DNA from: Corinectria fuckeliana
Taxonomy: Eukaryota; Ascomycota; Sordariomycetes; Hypocreales; Nectriaceae
DNA length: 64,000 nt
Assembly: GCA_019137255.1 (NCBI GenBank)
Contig: WPDH01000013.1
Coordinates: 248,001 to 312,000 of the forward strand
Direction of reading: 5' to 3'
The translations under genes and the position numbers were made by a program. How positions within the stretch are numbered: the first letter of the stretch is position 1; each line of letters starts with the position of its first letter. This document shows positions 8,700 through 19,618 of the stretch, piece by piece. The notes beneath the pieces are model-generated. The model searched no databases. It was not told where the DNA came from and saw only the letters and a program-made list of their open reading frames with translations.

Positions 8700-10340
8700 T
8701 TACTAATTGTTATCTAAATTCGCCTAGATTTTTATAATAAAGCCTCTAAAGGCTAATTATAAGGCCCTAATTAAAGAAATCCTTAAAAAAGCTGCTAAAG
8801 GTATAGTAATTTATAAGCTTACTAAAGACTATAATATTCTTAAGTTAATAATCTAATTATAAAAAAAGAGTATATAAAATATAAAAAAGGCCTAAAAAGA
8901 TACCTAAAGATTATTACTAAATTAAGAGAGCCTATTAGTCTATTATATTCTTATAGAAAAAGTAGTAAGCTAAGTTTTATTATAATATAAGCTATATAAA
9001 GTTATATAAGAGATTTTAGACTCTTATTATAAAGATAGTCTTATTAGCTAGTATTAGGTTTTATAATTCTTATAATATTACTCTAAACTTAAAATAAAAA
9101 TATTTATATCTCTTAAAGTTACTTATTTAAATAGTATAACTCTTAAAGTAATCTAACTATAATATAAAATACTAGTATAATAAATACTTAATAAGTCTAT
9201 TAGATTAGATAGAATCTATAATATAAATAAATATAACCTCTCTAAGAGTATAACTAAGATAGGAAAAGTTATTAGAAGCTTTCTTTTTTACTACTTAGTT
9301 ATCTTAGAGAGTAATTCTTATAACTAAGTCTTAATTATAAAGGTAGAAAGTACTAAAAGAAGATATCTTATTTTATATATAGTTTTTATAAGAAATAACC
9401 TTTAAGAGTAATAGTTTTCTAATAATTTTCTACTTTAAGTATATAACTATTTGCTAACTAGATAAGTAAATATCTTTATATATAAAAAATAGCTAAAAAA
9501 GGTATTTCTTAAAAAAATATAACTATTAGACTTATTCTTATAGAGGATTCTTATTATTAATAGCTTTTAAGGTTATATTAAGCCTAGATTCTAGTTTAAA
9601 ATACTATTTTATTATATTTAGATTATTTATTTACCCTCTTATAGCTTATATATTATATAGCTATTTAATATAAGTATATTTAGCTCTTTTAAGTATGCTT
9701 TTTAATACTAGATAAAGTAGTACTTCTTATTTTTAATAACTACTCTTATTTAAAAATAATACTTTCTTATAGTATATAAAATAGCTTTCTAGAAAGCTAT
9801 AACTAAAAAGAATATCTAAGTAGGTTTTTTAAGTATAAAAATATAACTAGTTAATATAAAAAAGCTAATAGTATATATTATTATTACTAAGTAGTTACTA
9901 CTAGTAGAATTAGTATTATATATACTAAAATAATAAAAAGTTATAAAAGATAATATTTCTTATATACCTAAGAATAAGACTAAGCTAATAGTATAGCTTA
10001 ATTTACTATAAAAAGATCTTAATAGCTTTACCTAAACTATCTAAAAGATAAGAGAAAAAATAAGAAATAAGCTTAATCTTTAAAATACTAAAATCACTAA
10101 ATTATAAGTAAAAGTTATATATCTAAAAGTATAAATAGCTTTATAAAAGCCTACTAGGTATAAGATAGTCTAATTTAATCTAATTACTACTTTTCTAACA
10201 GCTAAGAAGATTAAAAAGGTAAAGCTTAAGTCTAAGAAGAAAAAAAGGAAAAAAAAAGCTTTTATGCTTAAGCTAGCATAAGAGATAGCAGAAAAAGTAA
10301 GCAGTTTAAACATATATAGTATAATAAATATATTCTAGGC
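8700..10340 (+). pseudogene. Relic of a Fot1/pogo-type DDE transposase
   Basis: Reading the plus strand while treating TAA/TAG as mutated Gln/Trp codons reveals pogo/Fot1 landmarks in order. Near 8735-8860 there is a helix-turn-helix-like stretch (KEILKKAAKG, then KLTKDYNILK). Near 9390-9560 there are remnants of the catalytic core (WLKKVFL, then RILII), corresponding to the family's region around LLILDGHGSH. This is followed by IIYLPSYS (family YLPPHSSHxLQPLD) and FSSFKYAF. Many in-frame stops and replaced residues make it non-functional. Nearly all changes are consistent with C-to-T or G-to-A transitions. The boundaries of the original frame are approximate. The identification rests on spaced motif remains, not on an alignment. 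Confidence 0.75.
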
Positions 10341-10411
10341 TTAGCTAGTTATTTTCTATAGTATTTGTTAAGAAATACAGTCTTCAAGTCTGACTGTGAA
10401 CACGATCCTGA

Positions 10412-10453
10412 TGCGCAAAGGGGTGGGGCACACGAAAAGGTGGGTCACGACTC
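10412..10453 (-). repeat. Right terminal inverted repeat (42 bp)
   Basis: Mirror copy of 8607-8648, followed by the TA duplication at 10454-10455. Base composition is normal, unlike the adjacent AT-rich interior. Confidence 0.95.
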
Positions 10454-10455
10454 TA

Positions 10456-13400
10456 GATATCAGACTTTTCGGGTACATGCCGCCGCCCTTAGATTGCCTT
10501 ACCTGCTTTACTTCCCTCTCTCCCTTGTTCCAATAAACCTTCGGAGCGCCTTAAGGCGAACACACAGCCGGGAAAACCTAAACGGAACCTTCCACTGCAT
10601 TGCTAGTTGCAACTCTTGCACCGCCAACTATTGGCATTGGATTCTCGGCCAGACAAAGTCAGCCCTGCCGCCCTCGACGCCAGTGGGGCTGTGTGCGCCC
10701 AAGCTGAGAAAGGCTGCTGGCGGGCGTCCGGCGCGCGGGGGTACCAGGCCGGGAGGTCACTGGCCCGAGTCTGGGTCTCAGTCTTGGTTTTGGATGAGAG
10801 CGGCCACTGGCCAGGGCCCAATCAGGACACACCATCGAGCGTGATGTCATACGCCAGCGCCAGCCGACGCCCTTGGCTGAACGCTCTTCGCTACTTCAGA
10901 GGTCTACATCATATGTAGGTCTAGTAGTAACTCACCCGTAGCCACTTTGGGCCCGCTGTGATTCCGACTCCAACCCACCCACCTAATCTAGGTAGCACTG
11001 GCTGACGGGAATGGCAATCGAAGTGACGATAATCTAGCTTGGCGCCATCTTTCCCCTCCCCCCCCCGCTTGTTTCCTCTCTTTGCCCGCTTGTTGGCGTC
11101 TGGGCCTCACCTTGAGATGCCACATACCTCCCTTACGTGGCCATCCATGCAGTCGTCTACCCGCAACACGTACGCCCCGACGACCCGGGACGGTGAAGGG
11201 GAAAAAGGAAGAAAAACTCCTCCCAGGTCAAGCATCCCCGCTGACCGTGCGTTTGTATCTGGCCAGATCAACGTACCAGTTGCTGCATGTCGGGGTCGTG
11301 CTTCGTTGCTTATTCGCCGACGAGGCTGATGAGAATCGTGGGTGAGCCGAAGTGGTGGATGGCGAGACTGACAGAATTGCCCGGGGGCAAGATGTCACGC
11401 CAAGCACAGCCGTTCCCATCCACTAATAATCACTTGAGGCTACATACGCTGCGGTTCTGGTCTGGCATTTGATCCAATGCCTCCATCCCTACAAACTACC
11501 TAGAGATCCAGATGCAGGTGGGGGTTGGTTTGCAATCAAATTGGCAAGGTCGCAGCCTACTTAGAACTAGGCCTCGAGCCCCTCAATCATCAATGCGACG
11601 AATCCAATAAACGACCAAGTTAGACCATACGTGCCGCCGCGTTGAGAGAGGTCTCAATGGTTCCAATTCGCCTCTGCCCTGCTTCATCCACAGTCTTGCA
11701 TAGATCGCAACAGGCCCAAGGGAACGGCCACCAGAACTTGAAGGGAGCTACAGTAATGTACGTAACTCGTTAGGCCTAGATACTGGGTACTGACTGGGTT
11801 GATAAGGACAACCTTGATGTCAGGGATTAGGTCGGTGACGCAATGCCGCGACCAAGGTCCCGCCCGAGAGAAGGCGACTGTGATGTGACCTGGAGCAGCA
11901 AGCGGCCCGGGGGTCAGGTCACTCACGCCGAAAAAGGAAGTGCTGGTGGTGATTCATCGCGATGAAAGCCAGGGTTTGTCAAAAAGCCCTCGACTTTCGC
12001 GGGGAGGGAAGGCAGCCCATCTCGTTGGCCCAGACCGCGGTGTAACTGCGGAAGATCTGATGCGCATGAAGCCAATTGGCTGCGTGCCTCGTGCCTTGGG
12101 AACAAGATCATTCGACTCATCTGGCAAATCTGGTACGCTCATCCGAGAGTAGCGAGCAAGAAAAAGGCCCTTTGTTGGTCTGACCAGATGCCGAATCGCG
12201 TTCGCCCATCGTTTCCCAGGCTGCCTGCCTTTTGTCACTTGGGCTAGCTGCGCCGTGCCGTTGCATCGAGTTGCAGTTGCAGGGAACCGTCCGTCGGCGA
12301 CATGCAGCTTACATGGCCAGGTTAGGTAGCACGACACTCGAGGGACGTGGGAGCCGATGCGAGTTGAAACATTGGGACAGCGCAGTATCTATCTGGATGC
12401 CTTTCAAGTAAGGAAACCCTGAGTGTTCGTCCATCGATCGATCAACGCATCAATGCGCAACGTAGGAAGCATCGAGTCGAGTTGAGGCTTCATCGATTAT
12501 TCACTATCCTCGAACAAACCACCTCTTTTTTCACTCCCCAACGATACCATCCAGCATGATACGATCCATGGCAATCGACACCACCACGTCCACCGCCGCC
12601 TCCACCGCCGTAGCCCGCCATCACTACCACCTAGATTACCCACCACGCGCGTGCCGAAAACCCTGCTCAGCCCATGCGTGCAGTTCATGTACCTACATGC
12701 ACCGCTATCCACCCCCCTCTCTGGACCATCAATTGGACCTCCTTGGCTTGGCTTGGCTTGGCTTGGCCTTTACTGATGATTTGGTGGGAAATGCCAATCG
12801 AAGGAATGGTTTTTTTTTTCTTGTTCTCTCTTTCTCTTCGCCATCTAGAAGACCAACTAACTACTAAACTTAAGGCCCAACACCTGCTGTACTTACATAT
12901 CCTCTCCCAGCCCTGCTCAGATGAGGAGATCCACCCTTTAACGTACGCCCGCCTCTTGGCTCCTAGTCTGAATAGGGACCAGCGGCATGCTGCCCTGTCT
13001 TCCTGTCTCACACGTTGGGACAAGGCTAGCCATTCTGATCTTCTGTTCTCTTCGATCAGTCTTCTCCAGCCGCTCCCGACACCGGGGGTCAGAGAGTCGT
13101 TGGCGAGGTGGATGTAGGCCTAATTACCCAACAAATATCATGCTTTTGGTGGATCTAGCTTGTCCCTCCCCTCGGCGGCACAATCATATGATGCTTCATA
13201 GTAGGTAGCCAGAGCAAACTCCGTGAAGGGAGCCTACCTTGGGCAAATTCACAAGGGGCTGCCAACTTCAGGTATACCGCACGTCATCCCACCGTCAGCG
13301 TCCCTCATCCGCCAGTTGTTTGCTGCTGCTCGACTTGATATTGGACGCCACGGCCTGCAGCACCTGCGATGCGACATCCAGCACACATCACACAACGCAC

Positions 13401-16020
13401 AGCACATCCTCCACACTTTTCCCCAATCCATTCGCCTCTCGCATGCCAATCCGCCGCTTTGGGCCTCCGCCACCGTGGACTGGCTGGCTGAACTTGCTGC
13501 TTGCTCTGCAACTCAAACGACCCATCCATGCCCTGTCCCCTACGTATAACCAGGTAGGTACGTGGGGACCTAGTAAGCTGCATCTCCACGTCGGTCGTGA
13601 TTCGGTCATCGCCGTGCTGGCCAACCTTGGAGATGCGCGCTGCTTCCCGGCAATTGCTGTTTCCCTGTATTTCATGTATGTACGGATGTTTTCCGCAAGC
13701 GACACTCGCAGATGCCAACTCGATTTTATCTCCATCGTCCGTCGCCCCCCGCGCTAACTTAGTCCTCCGAGGCCGCTGCTAGGAAATCAAGGAAGACGCT
13801 CGCCTCGTCCCGTCCAGGTGTTGGCCCAGTCGCCATCGAGCGAGCACGAACGGGTCTGGATCAGTCTAAAACCTCGAGGCGGCGCTTGGTGGCTTACCAG
13901 CGCCTTCAACTAATTAATTAGCTGGACCGACTAGAATAGAACTAGCAATTGAGTTCGCAAACCGCTCGCAGCAAAGTTTATGTGCCCTGATATTCGTAGA
14001 GACAACAACTTTCTCAATGCAAGGATCCCCGGAGTCTTTGCAGCAGTACAGTACAGGGAGCCATGCCGGCGGTTCCGCGCTGATGGGTCTCGGCGAAAAG
14101 TGAAAAGTGAAAAGCAAATAAAACATAGGGAAGCCAGCTATGTGACAACGAATATCAAGACAATGACGATTGTAGCTTTTGGATCTCGATCTTGCTCTAC
14201 TATGTACCTATAAATGCCGTAACCCGAAAGCATGGTTTCTTTGAAAACATGCGTGTAACATTAGGAGACGAAAGGTCCCAGGGCAAGACACTTCAAGCAC
14301 TGATCCATCCATCCATCGAATGCGTCGAGTGCCATCAGCGAGTAAAGCGCACCCGGGTTTGCGGTGGCACGGTATCGTGTAGACCTGCCTGGCTGTCTCA
14401 GTGGCCTTGAAAAGACATTCCGCTTTGGGCGGTGTGGGCGATGGCACATATGCCGGCCGGCGTTGTGGCAGCGCAATCGGATTTAATGAGATGATGATAA
14501 TTATCCGGCTGCGTTAAGGGCCAGGAAGCTTGTGTAGATACTTGATTCCATGGACTTGGCGAAACTCGAACAAGAGACACCTGTCATCGTGGCCAAATGC
14601 AACCCCAAGTATCACATCGTCGGCATCAATGAACGAGAAGCTCTGTCGGTAGCCGAAGATTTGCAGATTACAGATGCCATCCAGCCCTTCGGATCGCAGG
14701 CTATCCGGGTGCCGGCAGATATCAGGAACGCCCTCAGGCTGCCCGATCTCGACACAACAGCACAACACCACTTTTCTTCTTCTTTCAGCTAAGCCACGGG
14801 GCTCCCCGCTGAAGCAACGCCTCCAATCGGCAAAGAGTCTCGCATCAGCTCCAGTGGCCGCCAGCCGTGTGTTGGCCGGTGACTGGCCGCCTGGGTGCGC
14901 CCCGGGCCGTGTTCGGTTTCGGTGTCTGTCAGCGGGGAGGTGGCACTAATTAGGTAGGTAGGCATATTCTACTGTACCTCACTGCACGAGCCTCACAGCC
15001 GGGGTAGGGATTTGGGCAGTGACGGCTGATTTGACGCCCGGCCGTTTGTTTTTATTGACATGTGTTGTGTCGGGAGATGCGCGCGCAGCCATGTCATCCA
15101 GTCGGGTGCGGGGATAAAAGACGTCCGTCTTGACCGATGCGGGGGCGTAAGCCCTGATAGACAGCTTAGTTGGAGCTTTGTTAGTTGGAGCTCAGGTTTG
15201 TTTACAACTTGAAACGTGATTTACTTGTCGCCATTGACGGAGTCATGCTTGGATGTCAATTCAACTTCGATGTGTCCGTCCGTATCTTATCGGTAGCCGC
15301 ACGGTTGATGCGAGATTGATTGATTGCAATTGATCATGGGAATCTAGTTGTGCCGAGCTAGCAGCAAATCCAGACCGTGTTAGTGACCACAAGGCTACCT
15401 ACTTAAAAGTAGCTAATTTACAAGTAGGGACAGAGAGTTCAGCTAAGCCAGACACCTTCAACGCCGCTCGGATGCCCTTAAACCGCAAAGAAAAACGGCC
15501 GGGTTGCTCAAAGTTCCGTGGGATAAAATAGAAAGCGCGCCAGAGATTGATTTGAGGGCCGCGGCCATCCATCGCCTGTGGGGACGAGAGGGAGTGCACC
15601 AGAAAGTTCTGCCTGGTACCGTGACAAATCCATCTGCTCATGGTGGAACATGCTGAGGGCATTCGTGGAAAATTCGCTTATAGACATTCTGGAAAATGAA
15701 TTTGCCTCGTGCATTCGCGCCAGAGTAAACATATAATTGAGAGGTACATAACCAGTACAATGAGACGAGTAGAAAGAGCAGCTTTTCCGTACGCTCTAGG
15801 TATAGAAGGGTTTTACTTGAGAATACAGCTTTCGATACCTCAACAGTGCATGCAAGATCATGGATCTTCAACTCACTATTCACTACTTACTACCAGGGTT
15901 GGTATCTAGAGCACCCTGACAGCCTGGAACAATAAATATATGGTCCTATAAAGTGATTCATAGACGCTCGCTACCTGAAATACATTGTTCTGGTACTGCG
16001 CATCTCACAGCCATTCTGGC
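10456..16020. other. 5.6 kb stretch without a recognisable gene
   Basis: No frame on either strand has recognisable family motifs or splices into a convincing protein. Features seen: a TTGGC pentamer array at about 12743-12767, poly-T at 12810-12821, scattered TAGGTA/TACCTA motifs (near 10990, 12323, 13200, 13552 and 14952) and TTAATTAATTAG at 13912-13920. Composition is ordinary for the genome, so it is not another RIP-treated repeat. It may carry non-coding transcripts or old decayed sequence; nothing visible decides this. Confidence 0.5.
12743..12767. repeat. TTGGC pentanucleotide array (5 copies)
   Basis: Five perfect tandem copies of TTGGC in an otherwise gene-free region. Simple slippage repeat; no function visible. 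Confidence 0.85.
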
Positions 16021-17363
16021 TTATCTCTCCCATATATACTCCTGCTTTACATGGGGAATCGACGGTCGCAGCGCCATGCCGTAGTCCCCTCCATTCGGGG
16101 TCCTTAGCAGCGTGTGTATGTGGAACTTGGCCGGCTCCTTGTTCGTCAAGAAGACACCCGAGTGATGATCAAACTCGACAATCACCACGGGGCTCTGGAT
16201 GCGATAGTAAAAGGGGTCCTCGTTGCCGAACCCGCCGATCCAGCACCAGTACGTCTCATGGAACCAGCTGCGGATCTGGTCCAGTCGGAACTGGCGTGCC
16301 TTGTCCGGGAGGTAGAGGAGAAATTCCCTGCAGATTCCCAGCACTAGGTCCTGCTGAGCAGGTGCCATCTCCGAGACGAGGACGCCCTCGTACGGGACGA
16401 CTCGGTTGTCGCGATACGCGCCGCAGAGGTGGCGCTGGTCATCGTGGTTCCAGCGGCCCCAAGCCATGGCGGGATCCTTCATCAGCTTGTAGACCTGCGA
16501 CTTGTCCTGCTTCCCGGGTGGGAGACCCTGCATGAGCTGGAGGCCCAGGGCTTCTTCTCTGTGGAGGATGCGTGTGCCCTTGTAAGGGCCGTCGTCGATC
16601 AAGTTCGGCTCGGCGCCGGTGAACCAGGGCGAGACGACAATCTGTGTCTTGTAGAAGAGGACGTTGAGGCAGAGGTGGTGGCCGTACAAGGAGAAGCCCC
16701 ACGGTGTCTCGGTCGAGGGCTCGCCGAAGAGGACGAAGTTGTACGAGTGCTCGTTCATGATTCTCGGGGCCTCGACGAGCTCGCCAAGGAATCCGTTGAC
16801 GCGCATGGCCCCAAGAGCCTTCTGGTAGCCCTCGGGCGACAACGTCAATTCCAGGATCTTGTACACGGCGGATTTCTGTTCGGCGCTGATCTCCTCGAGG
16901 CGGATGCCCTTATCGCTCAGGAGGAATTCGGGATTGGACCAGGTGCGCCACTCGTGCGAGTCGATATGAAAGCAAGTCTTTGCGCGCTGTTCGTCGTTGA
17001 GGAGTTTGAGAAGCGTATCCGTGGCCTGCACGATAGTCTCTGTGGGAACACCCTCGTCATGTAAGTGAAAGAGACCGGATCGGACCTTGCCTACAGAGTG
17101 CGTGAGCTGGGTCCAGGGGCTGTCGAAGACATATACGGAAAGGGGCACATGCCGTCATTGGTGATGCCCTTGTAGGGCTCCTTGAGCAGGTCTCGCCAAT
17201 GGAGGAAGAGACCGTGAAGCCACGGGGGCTGACCACTCTCCTTGGACTGTTTGGCGTACTCGTAAGGGTCTTGCTTTTGCATCGTAGTGAATCGAGGGGT
17301 GATGAGGTCGGGGACGTGTTGGCGGAAGGCGCTGGATGCGCTGTCGAATAATTGAGATGCCAT
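16021..17363 (-). CDS. DUF3500 family protein (426 aa)
   Basis: Two exons: 17363-17153 and 17090-16021, total 1281 nt. The intron 17091-17152 (62 nt) must use a GC donor (GCATGT) with acceptor CTGTAG. This is the only join I found of workable length that keeps frame, and it restores the expected family run GITNDGKVRSGLFHLHDEG. Characteristic DUF3500 features follow: LLNDEQRAKTCFHIDSHEWR, WSNPEF, RVNGFLGEL, the GEPSTETPWGFSLYGHHLCL block, and EFDHHSGVFL with later His residues near the C-terminus. The family's biochemical role is not established; conserved His/Asp/Glu residues suggest a metal-dependent enzyme, which is inference. No signal peptide. The gene is divergent from the FAH-family gene 840 bp away, so the two may share a control region. 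Confidence 0.88.
17091..17152 (-). other. GC-AG intron in the DUF3500 gene
   Basis: The minus strand reads GCATGT...CTGTAG over 62 nt. GT donors nearby give either the wrong phase or an intron under 30 nt, whereas the GC donor completes the split Gly codon and restores the family sequence exactly. Confidence 0.7.
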
Positions 17364-18203
17364 GGTTGCTGGTGATGTTGTTGCCGCTGATGTTGACGAT
17401 ACAGCTCAAAGAGTGAACCCGAGACTTGAGGTCAACCTTAACCAGATAGGAAGGAGGTATTGGCAAGATAGACGTGAGATTTATCCGATCCGTTTACGTC
17501 CTGTCACAGGAGACAGCGTTTCTCAAACGCGTTGCCTCCGGCGAGGTTGGACGGTAAGACGAGACTCCGGGGACTGCGAAGCTCGTAGTTACAACTACTT
17601 AACCAAAGTAGCTATATCTGCAAAGGGAGAAATTGTCTACTCTCAAAGACACTTCACAGCTGAGTGTTCCCCTCGTGGAATGCCGAGTTCCTTTCCCCAG
17701 TTGCCGACCCTCATCGCCGGGTTGTCAAGAGTAATAGCATCATCCCCCTCCCCCGCACTCCGCCCCGCTTCCCGGCGTCCCGCTGGCTTCGGCTCCATCT
17801 CCGCCGACGCCGGGCAGCTCGGATTACGCAGCAGCTTGCACCCGCAGAGAGTCCTTATTTCGATCTCGTCCCTATTTCGATCTCGTCCCTATTTCGATCT
17901 CGTCCCCTTCGCATTTGCGCCGGAACTCCCACCGTCGCCAACAACTCCAGCTTCCGGCGCCCAAGAAGCTTGGTCCAGACCCCAGAGAGTATCCGGACCA
18001 CCGGCTGCGACTGCATCACGGGATTCAACTCATCAGTCGCAGCCTCCAACCTCCTAGCTTGGCACGGTTTGGACTTTGTTCGGGTTGTGGGAGCGGGCTT
18101 TCGTTGGTCTAGCATGCTACGGTAGCTTCATCGACTACGCGCTTAAACACGTCGCCGCTTACACCTCACTTCTGAGTCTGTACGACCTCCAGCCCTTCCC
18201 ACC
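17364..18203. other. Divergent intergenic region between DUF3500 and FAH-family genes
   Basis: Shared upstream region of two divergent genes. It holds one ACGCGT at about 17527-17532 and a 17-bp tandem repeat at 17857-17906. Open frames spanning 17362-18125 have no family resemblance and change frame with the tandem repeat, so they are taken as chance frames. Confidence 0.55.
17857..17906. repeat. Three tandem copies of a 17-bp unit
   Basis: The unit ATTTCGATCTCGTCCCT is repeated three times head to tail (17857-17873, 17874-17890, 17891-17906; the last base differs). It lies 300-350 bp upstream of the FAH-family start codon. Confidence 0.9.
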
Positions 18204-19391
18204 ATGGCTTCAGCGACTCTCCAGCGTATGTGCTCTTCTCTTCACCCCCAGCATCATCCCTTATCGACTGACCCTGTTGTGATGCCGATAGGTCTCGTGC
18301 GCTTCGTGCCCAAGTCCAACACCTCCAAGATCCTCATCGGCCAGCCTGCGGACAAGGATGTCGATGTTGGCGTCGCCGTGCGCAAGGGCCTAGAAGTCGC
18401 CGTCAACGTCTTCTCGGGCTCCTCTGTCCTGACCCCTGGGAGTGATACCGGCTCGACCGAGACCATTGGCCGGGTTCTCTCACCTCTGGCTCAGAGTGAG
18501 GTTGGCACTATTCGATGTATCGGCTTGAACGTGAGTGACATGTGCTGCAGTCCGCCGATTGCTTCTATGAGAAACTAACGCTTACGCCGTACTTTCCAGT
18601 ATAAGCAACATGCCGCTGAGGTCAAAATGGACATCCCTACCATCCCAACTGTCTTCATGTACGTGACTTTCCGATTCAGTGCTCGGCGAAGTCACTAACA
18701 CGATCGCCAGGAAACCCAACACCGCGCTCGGTGACCCGTGGCCGGCGCCCACGATCCTCCCCAAGCTCACCCAGATCGACGACTGCGGAGACTACGAGTC
18801 CGAGCTAGCAGTGGTCATCGGAAAGACTGCCAAGAATGTCAGCGAGGCCGACGCCTTGGACTATGTACTGGGATACACCGCGTGCAACGACGTCTCGAGC
18901 CGGACTTCGCAACTTAACCAGTCCCAGTGGTCCTTCTCCAAGGGCTTCGACGGAGCGTGCCCCATTGGTATGTTTACCAAGGCGTTTGCTAGGCTGTCTG
19001 CAATGACAAGACTAATTCCGCCCACCTAGGCCCGACCCTTGTTCTCAAATCTCGGATCCCCGACCCTTCTAAGTTGTGGATCAAGGGCCTCAAGAACGGC
19101 ACTGTCCTCCAAGACTGCGGAATTAGGTTAGTCAAAGGTCCTCTCTCTTCGGTAGCTGCGCGATGCTAACTCTCCAAATTTAGTGACTTGATTTTCAGCA
19201 TCCCCAAGCTCGTCAGCTTCTTATCCCAAAGTACCACCCTACCCCCTGGAACTGTCATCATCACTGGAACTCCTGCGGGTGTAGGGCTAGGCAGGAAGCC
19301 CAAGGAGACACTTCGGGATGGCGATGAATTTGCGGTGGAGGTTTTGCCCTATATCGGAACACTTGTGAATGTGTTTGAGAATGAGAAGTAG
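18204..19391 (+). CDS. Fumarylacetoacetate hydrolase (FAH) family protein (293 aa)
   Basis: Six exons: 18204-18225, 18292-18530, 18600-18658, 18711-18967, 19030-19126 and 19184-19391, sum 882 nt. All five introns have GT-AG ends and phase agrees throughout. The FAH fold is clear from the family's metal-binding segment YESELAVVIGK and the C-terminal signature TVIITGTPAGVGLGRKP, with the FSKGFDGACPIGPTLV block between. Members cleave or decarboxylate C-C bonds in beta-diketo acids or hydrate/isomerise dienoates, for example acylpyruvases and homoprotocatechuate-pathway isomerases. The exact substrate cannot be read from sequence. Size fits the small FAHD1-like branch rather than the 420-aa tyrosine-pathway FAH. 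No targeting signal is obvious. It lies between a divergent DUF3500 gene and a convergent 117-aa gene, suggesting a small catabolic group (inference). Confidence 0.93.
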
Positions 19392-19618
19392 AAGGCGATA
19401 TGCATTAACTCGGTAACTACACATGTCCAAATAAGCCTTGCATTCGCCACTTTCTTCTCGTGCAATTTGCTGTCACATTATTCCAGTAAAGTCAAGCCTT
19501 TAATTTGTTGCAAGATAAATGGTCTCGGATCAGGGCACGTAAGTCACTTTACCCCAGCACTAGTAAAAGATTCATCATGGTCAGACTCGTAAAATTTTCA
19601 GCTGAAACGGCTTTTTAC

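Larger units (their letters stand above)
8605..10455 (+). mobile_element. Fot1/pogo-type (Tc1-mariner) DNA transposon, RIP-degraded
   Basis: The element body runs 8607-10453 (1847 bp) and is bracketed by TA on both sides (8605-8606 and 10454-10455), the target duplication expected of Tc1/mariner insertion. Its ends are perfect 42-bp inverted repeats beginning GAGTCGTGACCCACC. The interior (about 8690-10360) is strikingly AT-rich: remaining C is mostly in CT or CC, while CpG and CpA are almost gone and TpA is very common, the pattern left by RIP. The size matches Fot1-like elements of about 1.9 kb. The termini and the 40-50 bp next to them are not AT-shifted, so the mutated tract has sharp edges inside the element. 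It sits in an intergenic region and disrupts no recognised gene. Confidence 0.9.

Noticed and set aside
17362..18057. 231-codon plus-strand frame between the DUF3500 and FAH-family genes
   Set aside because: It overlaps the start of the DUF3500 gene antisense, includes the 17-bp tandem repeat, and has no recognisable domain.
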